A stretch of DNA of 64,000 nucleotides, from contig NZ_JABEZT010000008.1 in the NCBI RefSeq assembly GCF_013149805.1, positions 1 to 64,000 of the forward strand, in the 5' to 3' direction. The position numbers and the translations under genes were made by a program. The DNA is from Isoptericola chiayiensis (lineage in GTDB: Bacteria > Actinomycetota > Actinomycetes > Actinomycetales > Cellulomonadaceae). Below, in pieces: positions 19,215 through 27,443 of the stretch (position 1 is the stretch's first letter; every line of letters begins with the position of its first letter). Under the pieces are notes generated by a model. It was given only the letters and a program-made list of their open reading frames with translations. It was not told the DNA's origin and did not search any database.

Positions 19215-19802
19215 ATGACGACCATGACCGACGACGACGTGACCACGGGCGACGCCGTAGGGCAGGGCGACCCGCAGCTCGACGGCGAGCCGCAGCTCGA
19301 CGACACCGTGCAGGCCGAGCGCATCACCGCCTTCTGGGACGCAGCCCGCCCCAAGGCAGGGCGCACGAGCCACGGGGGAGCGGTGGGTGAGCGTTCCGAG
19401 AACGTCGTGCCGCCACCCGCCTGGGCCTTCGGTGACAACCCGGAGCTGGCGGACGAGCTGCTCGCACTCGTGCTGTCGGGCACGAAGACGGCGACGGCGT
19501 CGCTCGTCGTCGAGTACGCGGAGGCCGACGAGCCGCAGCCGCGCAAGGGCGACCTGTCGATCCTGCTCGACGGCGCGGGGGAACCGAGGGCGCTGATCCG
19601 CACCACGCAGGTGGACGTGGTGCCGTTCTCGGACGTGACCGAGGAGTTCGCCTACCTCGAGGGGGAGAACGACCGCACCCTGGCGAGCTGGCGCGAGGGC
19701 CACGAACGCTACTGGCGCCGGACGCTGGCCGGCACGGAGCACGAGTTCGACCCCTCCCTGGAGGTCCTCTGCGAACGCTTCAAGGTCCTCTACTCCGAGT
19801 GA
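19215..19802 (+). CDS. ASCH domain protein
   Basis: A 195-residue protein. After an acidic, disordered N-terminal 40 residues comes the ASCH fold: WAFGDNPELADELLALVLSG, TKTATASLVVEYA, then KGDLSILLDGAGEPRALIRT. ASCH domains are PUA-like and are thought to bind RNA or modified nucleosides; YqfB-type members have amidohydrolase activity on acetylcytidine, but this cannot be assigned here. The ATG at 19215 was chosen (a second lies at 19224). The VOC gene follows after 12 nt, so the two are probably co-transcribed. The repeat array lies immediately upstream. Confidence 0.8.
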   Translation: MTTMTDDDVTTGDAVGQGDPQLDGEPQLDDTVQAERITAFWDAARPKAGRTSHGGAVGERSENVVPPPAWAFGDNPELADELLALVLSGTKTATASLVVEYAEADEPQPRKGDLSILLDGAGEPRALIRTTQVDVVPFSDVTEEFAYLEGENDRTLASWREGHERYWRRTLAGTEHEFDPSLEVLCERFKVLYSE

Positions 19803-19814
19803 GGTGAGCGTGCC

Positions 19815-20213
19815 GTGACGTTGCGCTGGTACTCGACGGTGGTGGAGACCACCGACACCCGTGCGCTGGCCGGCTGGTGGGCCGAGGCGCTGGGCTGGCA
19901 GTTCGCCCACACCTCGGACGAGGAGTGCGTCCTCGTGCCGCCGTGGGCCCGCGAGCTCGTCGACCGGTTCGAGTTCCACCAGGTCCCGCCCGGGATGGTG
20001 TTCGTGCGCGTCGAGCACGAGAAGACATCGAAGAACCGGCTGCACTGGGACTTCGCGCCGCACACGAGCGACGACCGGGACGCGGAGATCGACCGCCTGG
20101 TGGCGCTCGGTGCCACGGTGGTGGACGTCGGCCAACCGGCCGACGCCTCGTGGACGGTGCTGGCGGACCCGGACGGCAACGAGTTCTGCGTGCTGTCCTC
20201 GCGCGAGTACTGA
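19815..20213 (+). CDS. VOC (glyoxalase-like) family protein
   Basis: A 132-residue protein with two beta-alpha-beta-beta-beta modules. RWYSTVVETTDTRALAGWWA opens the fold, HWDFAPHTSDD lies mid-protein, and VLADPDGNEFCVLSS is the standard C-terminal metal-ligand strand. The GTG start has GAGGTGAG upstream. Family members include glyoxalases, dioxygenases and antibiotic-binding proteins; the substrate is unknown. Confidence 0.8.
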   Translation: MTLRWYSTVVETTDTRALAGWWAEALGWQFAHTSDEECVLVPPWARELVDRFEFHQVPPGMVFVRVEHEKTSKNRLHWDFAPHTSDDRDAEIDRLVALGATVVDVGQPADASWTVLADPDGNEFCVLSSREY

Positions 20214-20272
20214 ACCTCCTAGCGGGCGTCCGGATGGTGGGACGGTTGTCCCGCATCCTGGCGCGAGGCGCG

Positions 20273-20278
20273 TAGGAT
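20273..20278 (+). promoter_or_regulatory. -10 element TAGGAT for leuB
   Basis: TAGGAT is followed by 6 nt and the leuB ATG, with no Shine-Dalgarno: a leaderless pattern. Confidence 0.5.
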
Positions 20279-20284
20279 CGGTGC

Positions 20285-21328
20285 ATGACGCGCAACATCG
20301 ATCTGGCAGTGGTGGCAGGCGACGGCATCGGCACCGAGGTCGTCGAGCAGGGGCTGACGGTGCTCGACGCCGCGCTGGCCGGGTCCGACGTCAAGATCTC
20401 GACCACCGAGCTCGACCTCGGCGCACGCCGGTGGCACGCCACCGGTGAGACGCTGACCGACGCCGATCTGGCGCGCATCAAGGAGCACGACGCCATCCTC
20501 CTCGGCGCCATCGGCGACCCGTCGGTCCCGTCCGGCGTGCTCGAGCGCGGTCTGCTGCTCAAGCTGCGCTTCGCGCTGGACCACTACGTGAACCTCCGCC
20601 CGGGCAAGCTCTACCAGGGCGTGACCAGCCCGCTGGCCGACCCCGGCGAGGTCGACTTCGTCGTGGTGCGCGAGGGCACGGAAGGCCCGTACGTCGGCAA
20701 CGGCGGCTCGGTGCGCACCGGGACGCCGCACGAGATCGCCACCGAGGTGTCGGTCAACACCGCCTTCGGCGTCGAGCGGGTCGTGCGCGACGCCTTCGCC
20801 CGTGCCCAGGCACGTCCCCGCAAGCACCTGACGCTGGTGCACAAGCACAACGTGCTGGTGCACGCCGGCCACCTGTGGCGCCGGACCGTCGAGGCCGTCA
20901 ACGCCGACTTCCCCGACGTCACCACCGACTACCTGCACGTCGACGCCGCGACGATCTTCCTGACCACGAACCCCTCCCGGTTCGACGTCATCGTCACCGA
21001 CAACCTCTTCGGCGACATCATCACCGACCAGGCGGCCGCGATCACCGGCGGCATCGGCCTGGCCGCGTCGGCCAACATCAACCCGGACCGCACGGCACCG
21101 TCGATGTTCGAGCCCGTCCACGGGTCGGCGCCCGACATCGCCGGCCAGGGCAAGGCGGACCCGACGGCGACCGTGCTCTCCGTGTCGCTGCTGCTCGACC
21201 ACCTCGGTCTGGCCGACGCCGCCGCCAAGGTCGAGGCGGCCGTCGCGGCCGACCTCGCCGAGCGGGGGAGCCGAGTACGCTCGACGGCCGAGGTCGGCCG
21301 CGAGCTCGCCGCGCGCGTCTCCGGCTGA
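20285..21328 (+). CDS. leuB: 3-isopropylmalate dehydrogenase
   Basis: A 347-residue NAD-dependent beta-decarboxylating dehydrogenase that oxidises 3-isopropylmalate in leucine synthesis; by homology it may also serve the citramalate route to 2-ketobutyrate. It starts [15 protein letters not shown], has [17 protein letters not shown] with substrate-binding Arg residues, KHNVLVHAG, and the metal/substrate loop [20 protein letters not shown]. It belongs to the short actinobacterial LeuB type. A terminator hairpin follows. Confidence 0.95.
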   Translation: MTRNIDLAVVAGDGIGTEVVEQGLTVLDAALAGSDVKISTTELDLGARRWHATGETLTDADLARIKEHDAILLGAIGDPSVPSGVLERGLLLKLRFALDHYVNLRPGKLYQGVTSPLADPGEVDFVVVREGTEGPYVGNGGSVRTGTPHEIATEVSVNTAFGVERVVRDAFARAQARPRKHLTLVHKHNVLVHAGHLWRRTVEAVNADFPDVTTDYLHVDAATIFLTTNPSRFDVIVTDNLFGDIITDQAAAITGGIGLAASANINPDRTAPSMFEPVHGSAPDIAGQGKADPTATVLSVSLLLDHLGLADAAAKVEAAVAADLAERGSRVRSTAEVGRELAARVSG

Positions 21329-21338
21329 GGCCGACGCC

Positions 21339-21365
21339 GACCGGCCCGGACCAGCCGGGCCGGTC
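21339..21365 (+). terminator. leuB terminator hairpin
   Basis: A perfect 11-bp stem (21339-21349 with 21355-21365) with a 5-nt loop begins 10 nt after the leuB stop. Confidence 0.6.
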
Positions 21366-21509
21366 ACCGCCGTCGGACCTCTGCGACCCGGTCGTCGCCC
21401 CGTCCCCCGATCACTCCTGCGACGGGTGACCGCTGTGGCCGGCGTACTGGTGCCCACCGGGCGGCGAGACGTGGAAAACTACAGGGGTTACCCGGTGAAA
21501 GGCCCCATC

Positions 21510-22640
21510 ATGACCACGACCTCGCACAACGTGCTCCCCGCGGAGCTCGAGGACCTCGTCGCCCTCTTCGACGTCCGCGGAACCGACGCCCCCACGCCCG
21601 ACGACGAGCGGGAGGCGGCACTCGCCCAGCCGAAGTTCGGCACCGTGTTCACCGATCACATGGCCCGGGTCACCTGGCGCCAGGACTCGGGCTGGCTCGA
21701 CCGCCGCGTCGAGAAGTACGGGCCGTTGCAGCTCGACCCCGCGACCGCCGTCCTGCACTACGCGCAGGAGATCTTCGAGGGGATGAAGGCGTACAAGCAC
21801 TCCGACGGGTCGGTGTGGACGTTCCGACCCGACGCCAACGCCGCACGGTTCGCCCGGTCGGCGCACCGGCTCGCCCTGCCGGCGCTGTCGGTCGACGACT
21901 TCATCGGCTCGATCGCGGCGCTCGTGCGCACCGACAAGGCCTGGGTGCCCGGCGGCGAGGACTCCAGCCTCTACCTGCGCCCGTTCATGTTCGCGTCGGA
22001 GCCCTTCCTGGGTGTGCGGCCCTCGGCCGAGGTCGAGTACCTGTGCATCGCCTCGCCCGTGGGTCCGTACTTCGCCGGGGGCGTCAAGCCCGTGTCCATC
22101 TGGGTCTCGCAGGACTACCACCGGGCCGGCCCGGGCGGCACCGGGGACGCCAAGTGCGGCGGCAACTACGCCTCCAGCCTGCTCCCGCAGACCGAGGCGC
22201 AGCGCAACGGCTGCGACCAGGTGTGCTTCCTGGACGCCTCGAGCGACACCTACCTCGAAGAGCTCGGCGGCATGAACATCTTCGTGGTCATGGCCGACGG
22301 CACCGTGCACACCCCCGAGCTGACCGGTTCCATCCTCGAGGGCGTCACCCGCTCGTCGATCCTGCGCCTGCTCGCGGACCGGGACCTCGACGTCGTCGAG
22401 CGCAAGATCCCGCTGACCGACGTCGTGGAAGGGCTCGCGGACGGCAGCGTGCGCGAGATCTTCGCGTGCGGGACCGCCGCCGTCGTCACGCCGGTCGGGC
22501 GCCTGGCCGGGGGGACGTTCGACCACGTGGTGGGTGACGGAGAGCCGGGTGAGCTGACCATGGCGATCCGGACCGAGCTCACCGACATCCAGTACGGCCG
22601 CGCCGAGGACCGCCACGGCTGGATGCGCCGGCTCGCCTGA
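21510..22640 (+). CDS. ilvE: branched-chain amino acid aminotransferase
   Basis: A 376-residue PLP enzyme (fold type IV) catalysing the last step of Leu, Ile and Val synthesis. HYAQEIFEGMKAYKHSDGSV, the PLP-lysine region AKCGGNYASSLLPQ, and EELGGMNIFVVM with the phosphate-binding GTAAVVTPVG are all present. The ATG at 21510 is chosen because GAAAGG lies 7 nt upstream and the longer frame adds non-conserved residues. It is separated from leuB by 181 bp and by a terminator, so it has its own promoter. Confidence 0.96.
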   Translation: MTTTSHNVLPAELEDLVALFDVRGTDAPTPDDEREAALAQPKFGTVFTDHMARVTWRQDSGWLDRRVEKYGPLQLDPATAVLHYAQEIFEGMKAYKHSDGSVWTFRPDANAARFARSAHRLALPALSVDDFIGSIAALVRTDKAWVPGGEDSSLYLRPFMFASEPFLGVRPSAEVEYLCIASPVGPYFAGGVKPVSIWVSQDYHRAGPGGTGDAKCGGNYASSLLPQTEAQRNGCDQVCFLDASSDTYLEELGGMNIFVVMADGTVHTPELTGSILEGVTRSSILRLLADRDLDVVERKIPLTDVVEGLADGSVREIFACGTAAVVTPVGRLAGGTFDHVVGDGEPGELTMAIRTELTDIQYGRAEDRHGWMRRLA

Positions 22641-22651
22641 GCCCGGGCGCA

Positions 22652-22687
22652 GGTCGCGCCCCGGGCCGCAGGGTCCGGGGCGCGACC
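22652..22687. terminator. bidirectional terminator between ilvE and the convergent gene
   Basis: A perfect 13-bp stem (22652-22664 with 22675-22687) with a 10-nt loop lies in the 67-bp gap between two convergent genes. Confidence 0.65.
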
Positions 22688-22707
22688 GACGACGGCGGCA
22701 GCGTGCG

Positions 22708-23271
22708 TCAGCGGGGCGGACGCCGCACCAGGGTCCGGCTCAGGACACCGCTGAGCATCGAGTAGACGGCGATCCCCAGGATCAGCCATGTGAGAGCCGT
22801 CATCGAACCGGCCAGCGGGTCGGGGTCGCCCGTGAAGGGCAGCACCGCCAGGATCACGGTCGTCAGGGCGACGAGCCAGCCGAAGAACATCCGCGCCTTC
22901 GGCGCGATCAGCACCAGGAGCTGCAGGACGACGGCCGCCACCAGGGCGTACAGCGCCCCGGCCGCCGCCCACGAGGCCTCCTCACCCGCGCCGAACGCGT
23001 CCGGCGGAGGGTAGAGGCCGATGTCGAAGACCTCGTCGAAGATCACCGCGGCGGCGAACCCCAGCAGCGCGCAGACCAGCACGGTGGCCCCCGCACCGGC
23101 CCAGTAGCGGCCGACGTCCAGGCGGGCGCGCTCCGGCTCCGCCGGGGGCTTCGGCTCCCAGGCGGGCTGCCCGCCGGGGACGACGCCGGGCGCCGGCTCC
23201 TGCGACTCAGGGTATCGCTGGAACGGCTGCGTGGGGTCGTCCTGGCCGTAGCGTGGGTCGCTCACTGTCAT
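22708..23271 (-). CDS. small four-helix membrane protein, DUF6069-like
   Basis: A 187-residue protein with a Pro/Gln-rich N-terminal cytoplasmic region of about 60 residues, then four hydrophobic helices: AGAGATVLVCALLGFAAAVI, then AGALYALVAAVVLQLLVLI, FFGWLVALTTVILAVL and LTWLILGIAVYSML. The pattern resembles small actinobacterial membrane proteins of the DUF6069 type; the function is unknown. The ATG at 23271 has GAGGAGAC just upstream. An arginine-rich extension to 23349 is rejected. Confidence 0.65.
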   Translation of the reverse strand: MTVSDPRYGQDDPTQPFQRYPESQEPAPGVVPGGQPAWEPKPPAEPERARLDVGRYWAGAGATVLVCALLGFAAAVIFDEVFDIGLYPPPDAFGAGEEASWAAAGALYALVAAVVLQLLVLIAPKARMFFGWLVALTTVILAVLPFTGDPDPLAGSMTALTWLILGIAVYSMLSGVLSRTLVRRPPR

Positions 23272-23409
23272 GTCTCCTCGCGCGACGGACGGGCGCCGTC
23301 GTCGCCGCCTCCAGCGCACCACAGTTGGGCACGGAGCACCACGCAACACCCCGTACCGGGCGGTAGTTCACCACCGCCAGGTCGCGGAACGTCCACGGTG
23401 CGGGACTCC

Positions 23410-23439
23410 GTGACCGCAGGGTGGGCGGTGTGGCACGAT
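23410..23439 (+). promoter_or_regulatory. probable cimA leader promoter GTGACC-18 bp-CACGAT
   Basis: GTGACC (23410-23415) and CACGAT (23434-23439) are separated by 18 bp. The predicted start falls at the leader ATG (23447). The layout parallels the ilvB leader promoter, but the -10 is weaker. Confidence 0.4.
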
Positions 23440-23446
23440 GTGACCT

Positions 23447-23494
23447 ATGACTCGCACCCGGCAGCACCGCCACCGCCGCTGCCCGATTAGCTAG
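23447..23494 (+). CDS. 15-residue leader peptide upstream of cimA
   Basis: MTRTRQHRHRRCPIS is encoded between a candidate promoter and two hairpins, the second an intrinsic terminator. It is rich in Arg and His with one Cys, and its penultimate residue is Ile, encoded by the scarce codon ATT. Unlike the ilvB leader it lacks a run of branched-chain residues, so which aminoacyl-tRNA or other signal it would sense is unclear. The stop codon's last base is the first base of the next stem. Confidence 0.5.
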   Translation: MTRTRQHRHRRCPIS

Positions 23495-23523
23495 CGCGTC
23501 CGGTCCAACCCGGCCGGACGCGC
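23494..23523 (+). promoter_or_regulatory. 10-bp stem-loop in cimA leader
   Basis: GCGCGTCCGG (23494-23503) pairs perfectly with CCGGACGCGC (23514-23523) around a 10-nt loop. It begins at the leader-peptide stop codon, so a ribosome held at the end of the frame would prevent it from folding. Confidence 0.6.
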
Positions 23524-23552
23524 AGACCTTCCGTACCCGGAGGGTCTTTTTT
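23524..23552 (+). terminator. intrinsic terminator upstream of cimA
   Basis: AGACCTTCC (23524-23532) pairs with GGAGGGTCT (23539-23547) with one G-U pair and is followed by TTTTTT. It lies 31 nt before the cimA start and is best explained as a regulated (attenuator) terminator. Confidence 0.75.
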
Positions 23553-23583
23553 GTTGTCCAGATCGCACCCCCGGAGCCCCTCG

Positions 23584-25227
23584 ATGGCCACCGCCCCGTT
23601 CCACGTGTACGACACCACCCTGCGCGACGGCGCGCAGCAGGAGGGCATGAACCTCGCGATCGCCGACAAGCTCGCGATCGCCCCGCTGCTCGACGAGCTC
23701 GGCGTCGGGTTCATCGAGGGCGGCTGGCCCGGCGCGATCCCCAAGGACACCGAGTTCTTCCGCCGTGCGGCGAAGGAGCTGGAGCTCAAGAACGCCGTCC
23801 TGGCGGCCTTCGGCTCCACGCGCAAGGCGGCCACCCGGGCCTGGGACGACCCGCAGGTGCGCGCGCTGCTCGACTCCGAGGCGCCGGTGGTGACCCTGGT
23901 CGCCAAGTCCGACGTGCGCCACGTCGAGCGCGCGCTGCGCACCACGCCCGACGAGGGACTGGCGATGATCCGCGACACCGTCGAGTTCCTGGTGGGCGAG
24001 GGACGCCGCGTCGTGGTGGACGCCGAGCACTTCTTCGACGGCTACCGGTACGACCCGGGCTTCACGACGGCGGCCGTGCGGACCGCGTTCGAGGCCGGCG
24101 CCGAGGTGGTCGCCCTGTGCGACACCAACGGCGGGATGCTGCCCAGCTGGGTGACCGACGTCGTCTCCGAGCTGCGGGACACCCTGGGCATCGTGCACGG
24201 CCGCGACGCCCGCCCCGGTGACGGGCTGCTGGGCATGCACGCCCACAACGACTCCGGCTGCGCCGTCGCCAACACCCTCGCCGCCGTCGAGGCCGGCTGC
24301 GCGCACGTGCAGGGCACCGTGAACGGCTACGGGGAACGCACCGGAAACGTCGACCTGGTGACCGTGGTGGCGAACCTCGCCCTCAAGCACGACCTGTCGA
24401 CGCTCGCGGGGGACGGGCTGGCCGAGTCCACCCGGATCGCCCACGCCGTCGCGGAGATCACCAACATCGCCCCGTACACGCGCCAGCCCTACGTGGGGGC
24501 GAGCGCGTTCGCCCACAAGGCGGGGCTGCACGCCAGCGCCATCAAGGTGGATCCCGACCTCTACCAGCACGTCGACCCGACCGCCGTGGGCAACGACATG
24601 CGCATGCTCGTCTCGGACATGGCCGGCCGGGCGTCCATCGAGCTCAAGGGACGTGAGCTGGGCTTCGACCTGGCCGGCCAGGGCGAGCTGCTCACGCGGG
24701 TGACCCACCGGGTCAAGGACGCCGAGGCGCAGGGTTACACGTTCGACGCCGCCGACGCCTCGTTCGAGTTGATCCTGCGCGAGGAGCTCACCGGGGCACG
24801 GCCGCAGTTCTTCCGGATCGAGTCCTGGCGAGCCATCGTCGAGACCACGGGCGGCACCCGCAACGCCGACCGGCACGACGCCGAGGCGCTGGCCGAGGCG
24901 ACCGTGAAGCTGCACGCGGGCGGCGAGCGCATCGTCGTCACCGGTGAGGGCAACGGCCCGGTCAACGCGCTCGACCAGGCGCTCCGGCACGCCCTGACCA
25001 AGGTGTACCCCGACATCGAGCGGTTCGAGCTGGTCGACTTCAAGGTGCGCATCATGGACGCCCAGCACGGGACCGACGCGACCACGCGCGTGCTGGTCGA
25101 GACGACCGACGGGCAGCACACCTGGTCCACGGTGGGTGTCGGGCCGAACATCATCGAGGCCGCCTGGGAGGCCCTGATCGACGCGCACGTCTTCGGGCTG
25201 CTGCATGCCGGCGTCGAACCGCGCTGA
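23584..25227 (+). CDS. cimA: (R)-citramalate synthase
   Basis: A 547-residue enzyme of the isopropylmalate/homocitrate synthase family that condenses acetyl-CoA with pyruvate to citramalate, the entry to a threonine-independent isoleucine route. It opens YDTTLRDGAQQEGMNLAIAD (the DRE-TIM catalytic motif), has GMHAHNDSGCAVANTLAAVE with metal-binding HxH/N residues and NGYGERTGNVDL, and ends with a C-terminal allosteric domain (from about residue 425) that normally binds isoleucine. The overall pattern matches CimA rather than LeuA. GGAG at 23572 precedes the ATG at 23584. The upstream terminator implies attenuation. Confidence 0.9.
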   Translation: MATAPFHVYDTTLRDGAQQEGMNLAIADKLAIAPLLDELGVGFIEGGWPGAIPKDTEFFRRAAKELELKNAVLAAFGSTRKAATRAWDDPQVRALLDSEAPVVTLVAKSDVRHVERALRTTPDEGLAMIRDTVEFLVGEGRRVVVDAEHFFDGYRYDPGFTTAAVRTAFEAGAEVVALCDTNGGMLPSWVTDVVSELRDTLGIVHGRDARPGDGLLGMHAHNDSGCAVANTLAAVEAGCAHVQGTVNGYGERTGNVDLVTVVANLALKHDLSTLAGDGLAESTRIAHAVAEITNIAPYTRQPYVGASAFAHKAGLHASAIKVDPDLYQHVDPTAVGNDMRMLVSDMAGRASIELKGRELGFDLAGQGELLTRVTHRVKDAEAQGYTFDAADASFELILREELTGARPQFFRIESWRAIVETTGGTRNADRHDAEALAEATVKLHAGGERIVVTGEGNGPVNALDQALRHALTKVYPDIERFELVDFKVRIMDAQHGTDATTRVLVETTDGQHTWSTVGVGPNIIEAAWEALIDAHVFGLLHAGVEPR

Positions 25228-25237
25228 CCTGTCGGCC

Positions 25238-26113
25238 TCAGCTGTCCGGCCCCATTCGGTGCTGCTGCACGGCGTCGTAGGTGTGCTTGAGCGCGGCGGT
25301 CGTGGCGTCGAACCGGCGCTGCGCGACGTTGACGAACAGGAAGTCGACCACCGCGAGCTGTGCGATGCGGCTCGCGAGCGCCCCGGTGCGGAACTGCGTC
25401 TCGCGCACCGCCGTGGTGAGGACGGTGTCCGCCAGGCGGGCGAGCGGTGACGTGGGAAACCCGGTGATCGCCACGGTGCTCGCCCCCCGCCGTCCGGCCA
25501 GGGTGAGGGCCTGGTGGACCTCGACGGTCCGGCCGGTGTGGGAGATGCCGATCGACACCGAACCCGGCCCGAGCAGCGCGGCGGACTGCAGCTGCTGGTG
25601 GGAGTCCATGGGGGCGAAGCACACCAGTCCGATGCGCGAGAGCTTCTGTGCCAGGTCCTGCGCGGTGAGCCCCGAGGCCCCGACGCCGTAGACGTCGATA
25701 CGGTCCGCGGCGGCGACTGCCCGGACCGTCTCCTCCAGTGCGTCGAGGTCGATCGACCTCGCGGTGCTCTCGATGGTGCGGGCCTCGTGGAAGGCGATCT
25801 TGGACACGACCTCGGCGAGGTCGTCGTCGCGGGTGATCTCGCCCTGCGCCACCCCGGACCTCTCGCGTTCGGCGGCGCGCCGGCTGGTGGTCCGGGCGAG
25901 GTCGATACGGAAGCCCGGGTACCCCGGGTACCCGGCGCTGCGGCAGAAGCGGACGACGCTCGCCTGGGACACGCCGGCGCGGGCTGCGAGATCGGAGATG
26001 GTGGCACCGACGACGGCGACGGGGTCGTCGAGGACGGTCTCGGCGATCCGCAGCTCGGCGGGCCGCAGGCTCGGCAGCATCTGTCGCAGCCGGACCAGGA
26101 GGTCTCCGTCCAC
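25238..26113 (-). CDS. MurR/RpiR family transcriptional regulator
   Basis: A 291-residue repressor-type regulator. The N-terminal HTH_6 domain contains RIAETVLDDPVAVVGATISD and LAARAGVSQASVVRFCRSAG; the C-terminal SIS domain (about residues 125-255) contains VYGVGASGLTAQDLAQKL and ISHTGRTVEVHQAL. SIS-domain regulators bind sugar phosphates, and MurR relatives respond to MurNAc-6-phosphate. It is encoded next to the MurNAc operon but on the opposite strand, separated by the lipoate ligase gene. The GTG at 26113 has AGGAGA 9 nt upstream. The stop lies 10 bp from the cimA stop. Confidence 0.88.
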   Translation of the reverse strand: MDGDLLVRLRQMLPSLRPAELRIAETVLDDPVAVVGATISDLAARAGVSQASVVRFCRSAGYPGYPGFRIDLARTTSRRAAERERSGVAQGEITRDDDLAEVVSKIAFHEARTIESTARSIDLDALEETVRAVAAADRIDVYGVGASGLTAQDLAQKLSRIGLVCFAPMDSHQQLQSAALLGPGSVSIGISHTGRTVEVHQALTLAGRRGASTVAITGFPTSPLARLADTVLTTAVRETQFRTGALASRIAQLAVVDFLFVNVAQRRFDATTAALKHTYDAVQQHRMGPDS

Positions 26114-26180
26114 GGTGCGGTCTCCTCTCGTGGCTCTCGGGCAGCAGGCCCAGTCTGGCACCGGGCCCGCCGTGCGGGTC

Positions 26181-26186
26181 TATCGT
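26181..26186 (+). promoter_or_regulatory. -10 element TATCGT for the lipoate ligase gene
   Basis: TATCGT is followed by 6 nt and the GTG at 26193, a leaderless pattern in the gap divergent from the RpiR gene. Confidence 0.5.
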
Positions 26187-26192
26187 GGACCG

Positions 26193-27269
26193 GTGCGAGG
26201 AGAGTACAAGGTTCCCGGTGGCAAGCTGGTCGCGGTCGAGCTGGAGGTCGCGGAGGATCGGCTGACGCGAGTCAGCGTCTCGGGCGACTTCTTCCTGGAG
26301 CCGGACGACGCGCTCGAGGTCATCGATCGCGCGTTGACCGGGGTGTCGGCGTCGGCCGGGACGAGCGAGCTCGCTCGCCAGGTGTCCGACGGCCTGGAGC
26401 GGGCGGAGCGGGAGGGCGTGGTCGCCGGTCCGGTGGCGATGGTGGGGTTCGACGCCTGGGCGGTCGCCGTGGCCGTCCGCCGGGCGCTCGGCCTGGCCAC
26501 GACGTGGGAGGACCACACCTTCGAGGTCCTTCGTCCCGGCCCCCTCCCGCCGCGTCATCTCGCTGCGCTGGACCAGGTGCTCACCGAAGAGCTCGCCGCG
26601 GGTCGGCGGGGACCGACGCTGCGCTTCTGGGAGTGGGACGAGCGCGCCGTGTTCATCGGGTCGTTCCAGTCGTACCGCAACGAGATCGACGACGACGGTG
26701 TGGCCGAGCACGACGTCACCGTCGTCCGCCGCATCTCGGGTGGTGGCGCGATGTTCATGGAGGCGGGCAACTGCGTGACCTTCTCCCTCGTGGTGCCGGG
26801 GTCGTTGGTGGACGGGATGAGCTTCGAGCAGTCGTACGCCTTCCTGGATGCCTGGGTGCTCGAAGCGCTGGGAGAGCTGGGGGTGGAGGCGCACTTCTCC
26901 GGGATGAACGACGTCGCCTCGCCCGCCGGCAAGATCGCCGGGTCCGCGCAGAAGCGCCTGGCCGGGGGAGCGGTTCTGCACCACATGACCATGGCCTACG
27001 ACATCGACGCCGACAAGATGATGCAGGTGCTCCGGATCGGTCGCGAGAAGATGTCGGACAAGGGCACCCGCAGCGCCAACAAGCGCGTGGACCCGTTGCG
27101 TTCGCAGACGGGGATGTCTCGCGAGGACGTCGTCGACGCGTTCGCCACCTCGTTCGCTGCGCGGTACCGGACGAAGGACTCCGAGCTGCGACCGGAAGAG
27201 TCGGAGCGGGCAGAGGAGCTGGTGCGCAGCAAGTTCTCCGCCGTGGAGTGGATCCACCGGGTCCCCTGA
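26193..27269 (+). CDS. lipoate-protein ligase family protein with N-terminal accessory domain
   Basis: A 358-residue protein. Residues 1-55 (GEYKVPGGKLVAVELEVAED, then VSVSGDFFLEPDDALEVI) resemble the small accessory domain found at the C terminus of bacterial LplA or as separate LplB in archaea. Residues from about 115 on resemble the LplA/BPL catalytic domain, with RRISGGGAMFMEAGNCVTFS and NDVASPAGKIAGSAQKRLAG. The order is therefore permuted relative to E. coli LplA. LplA adenylates lipoate and attaches it to 2-oxoacid dehydrogenases or GcvH. Its location between a MurR-type regulator and its operon is odd; whether it is part of the regulon is not known. Confidence 0.8.
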   Translation: MRGEYKVPGGKLVAVELEVAEDRLTRVSVSGDFFLEPDDALEVIDRALTGVSASAGTSELARQVSDGLERAEREGVVAGPVAMVGFDAWAVAVAVRRALGLATTWEDHTFEVLRPGPLPPRHLAALDQVLTEELAAGRRGPTLRFWEWDERAVFIGSFQSYRNEIDDDGVAEHDVTVVRRISGGGAMFMEAGNCVTFSLVVPGSLVDGMSFEQSYAFLDAWVLEALGELGVEAHFSGMNDVASPAGKIAGSAQKRLAGGAVLHHMTMAYDIDADKMMQVLRIGREKMSDKGTRSANKRVDPLRSQTGMSREDVVDAFATSFAARYRTKDSELRPEESERAEELVRSKFSAVEWIHRVP

Positions 27270-27345
27270 CCCCCGACCGGCGCCGCGGGTCGAGGTCACC
27301 GTCCGATCACGATGTGGTCAGGGGGTTTCGTTCGCCCTCCTCTGG

Positions 27346-27387
27346 TATTAATCTTCACCGAAGGCCACCGGCCAGAAAGTTAGTTTC
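27346..27387 (+). promoter_or_regulatory. promoter and RpiR-type operator candidates for the MurNAc operon
   Basis: This unusually AT-rich stretch contains a TATTAA -10-like element (27346-27351) and two palindromes: CTTCACCGAAG (27353-27363) and GAAAGTTAGTTTC (27375-27387). GAAA/TTTC palindromes are typical of SIS-domain RpiR regulators. No good -35 is seen. The 174-bp gap holds nothing else recognisable. Confidence 0.5.
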
Positions 27388-27443
27388 AGTACCGGACCGG
27401 ACGACGCGGCCCGGAACACCGATCGAACAGACGGAGGAACGCG

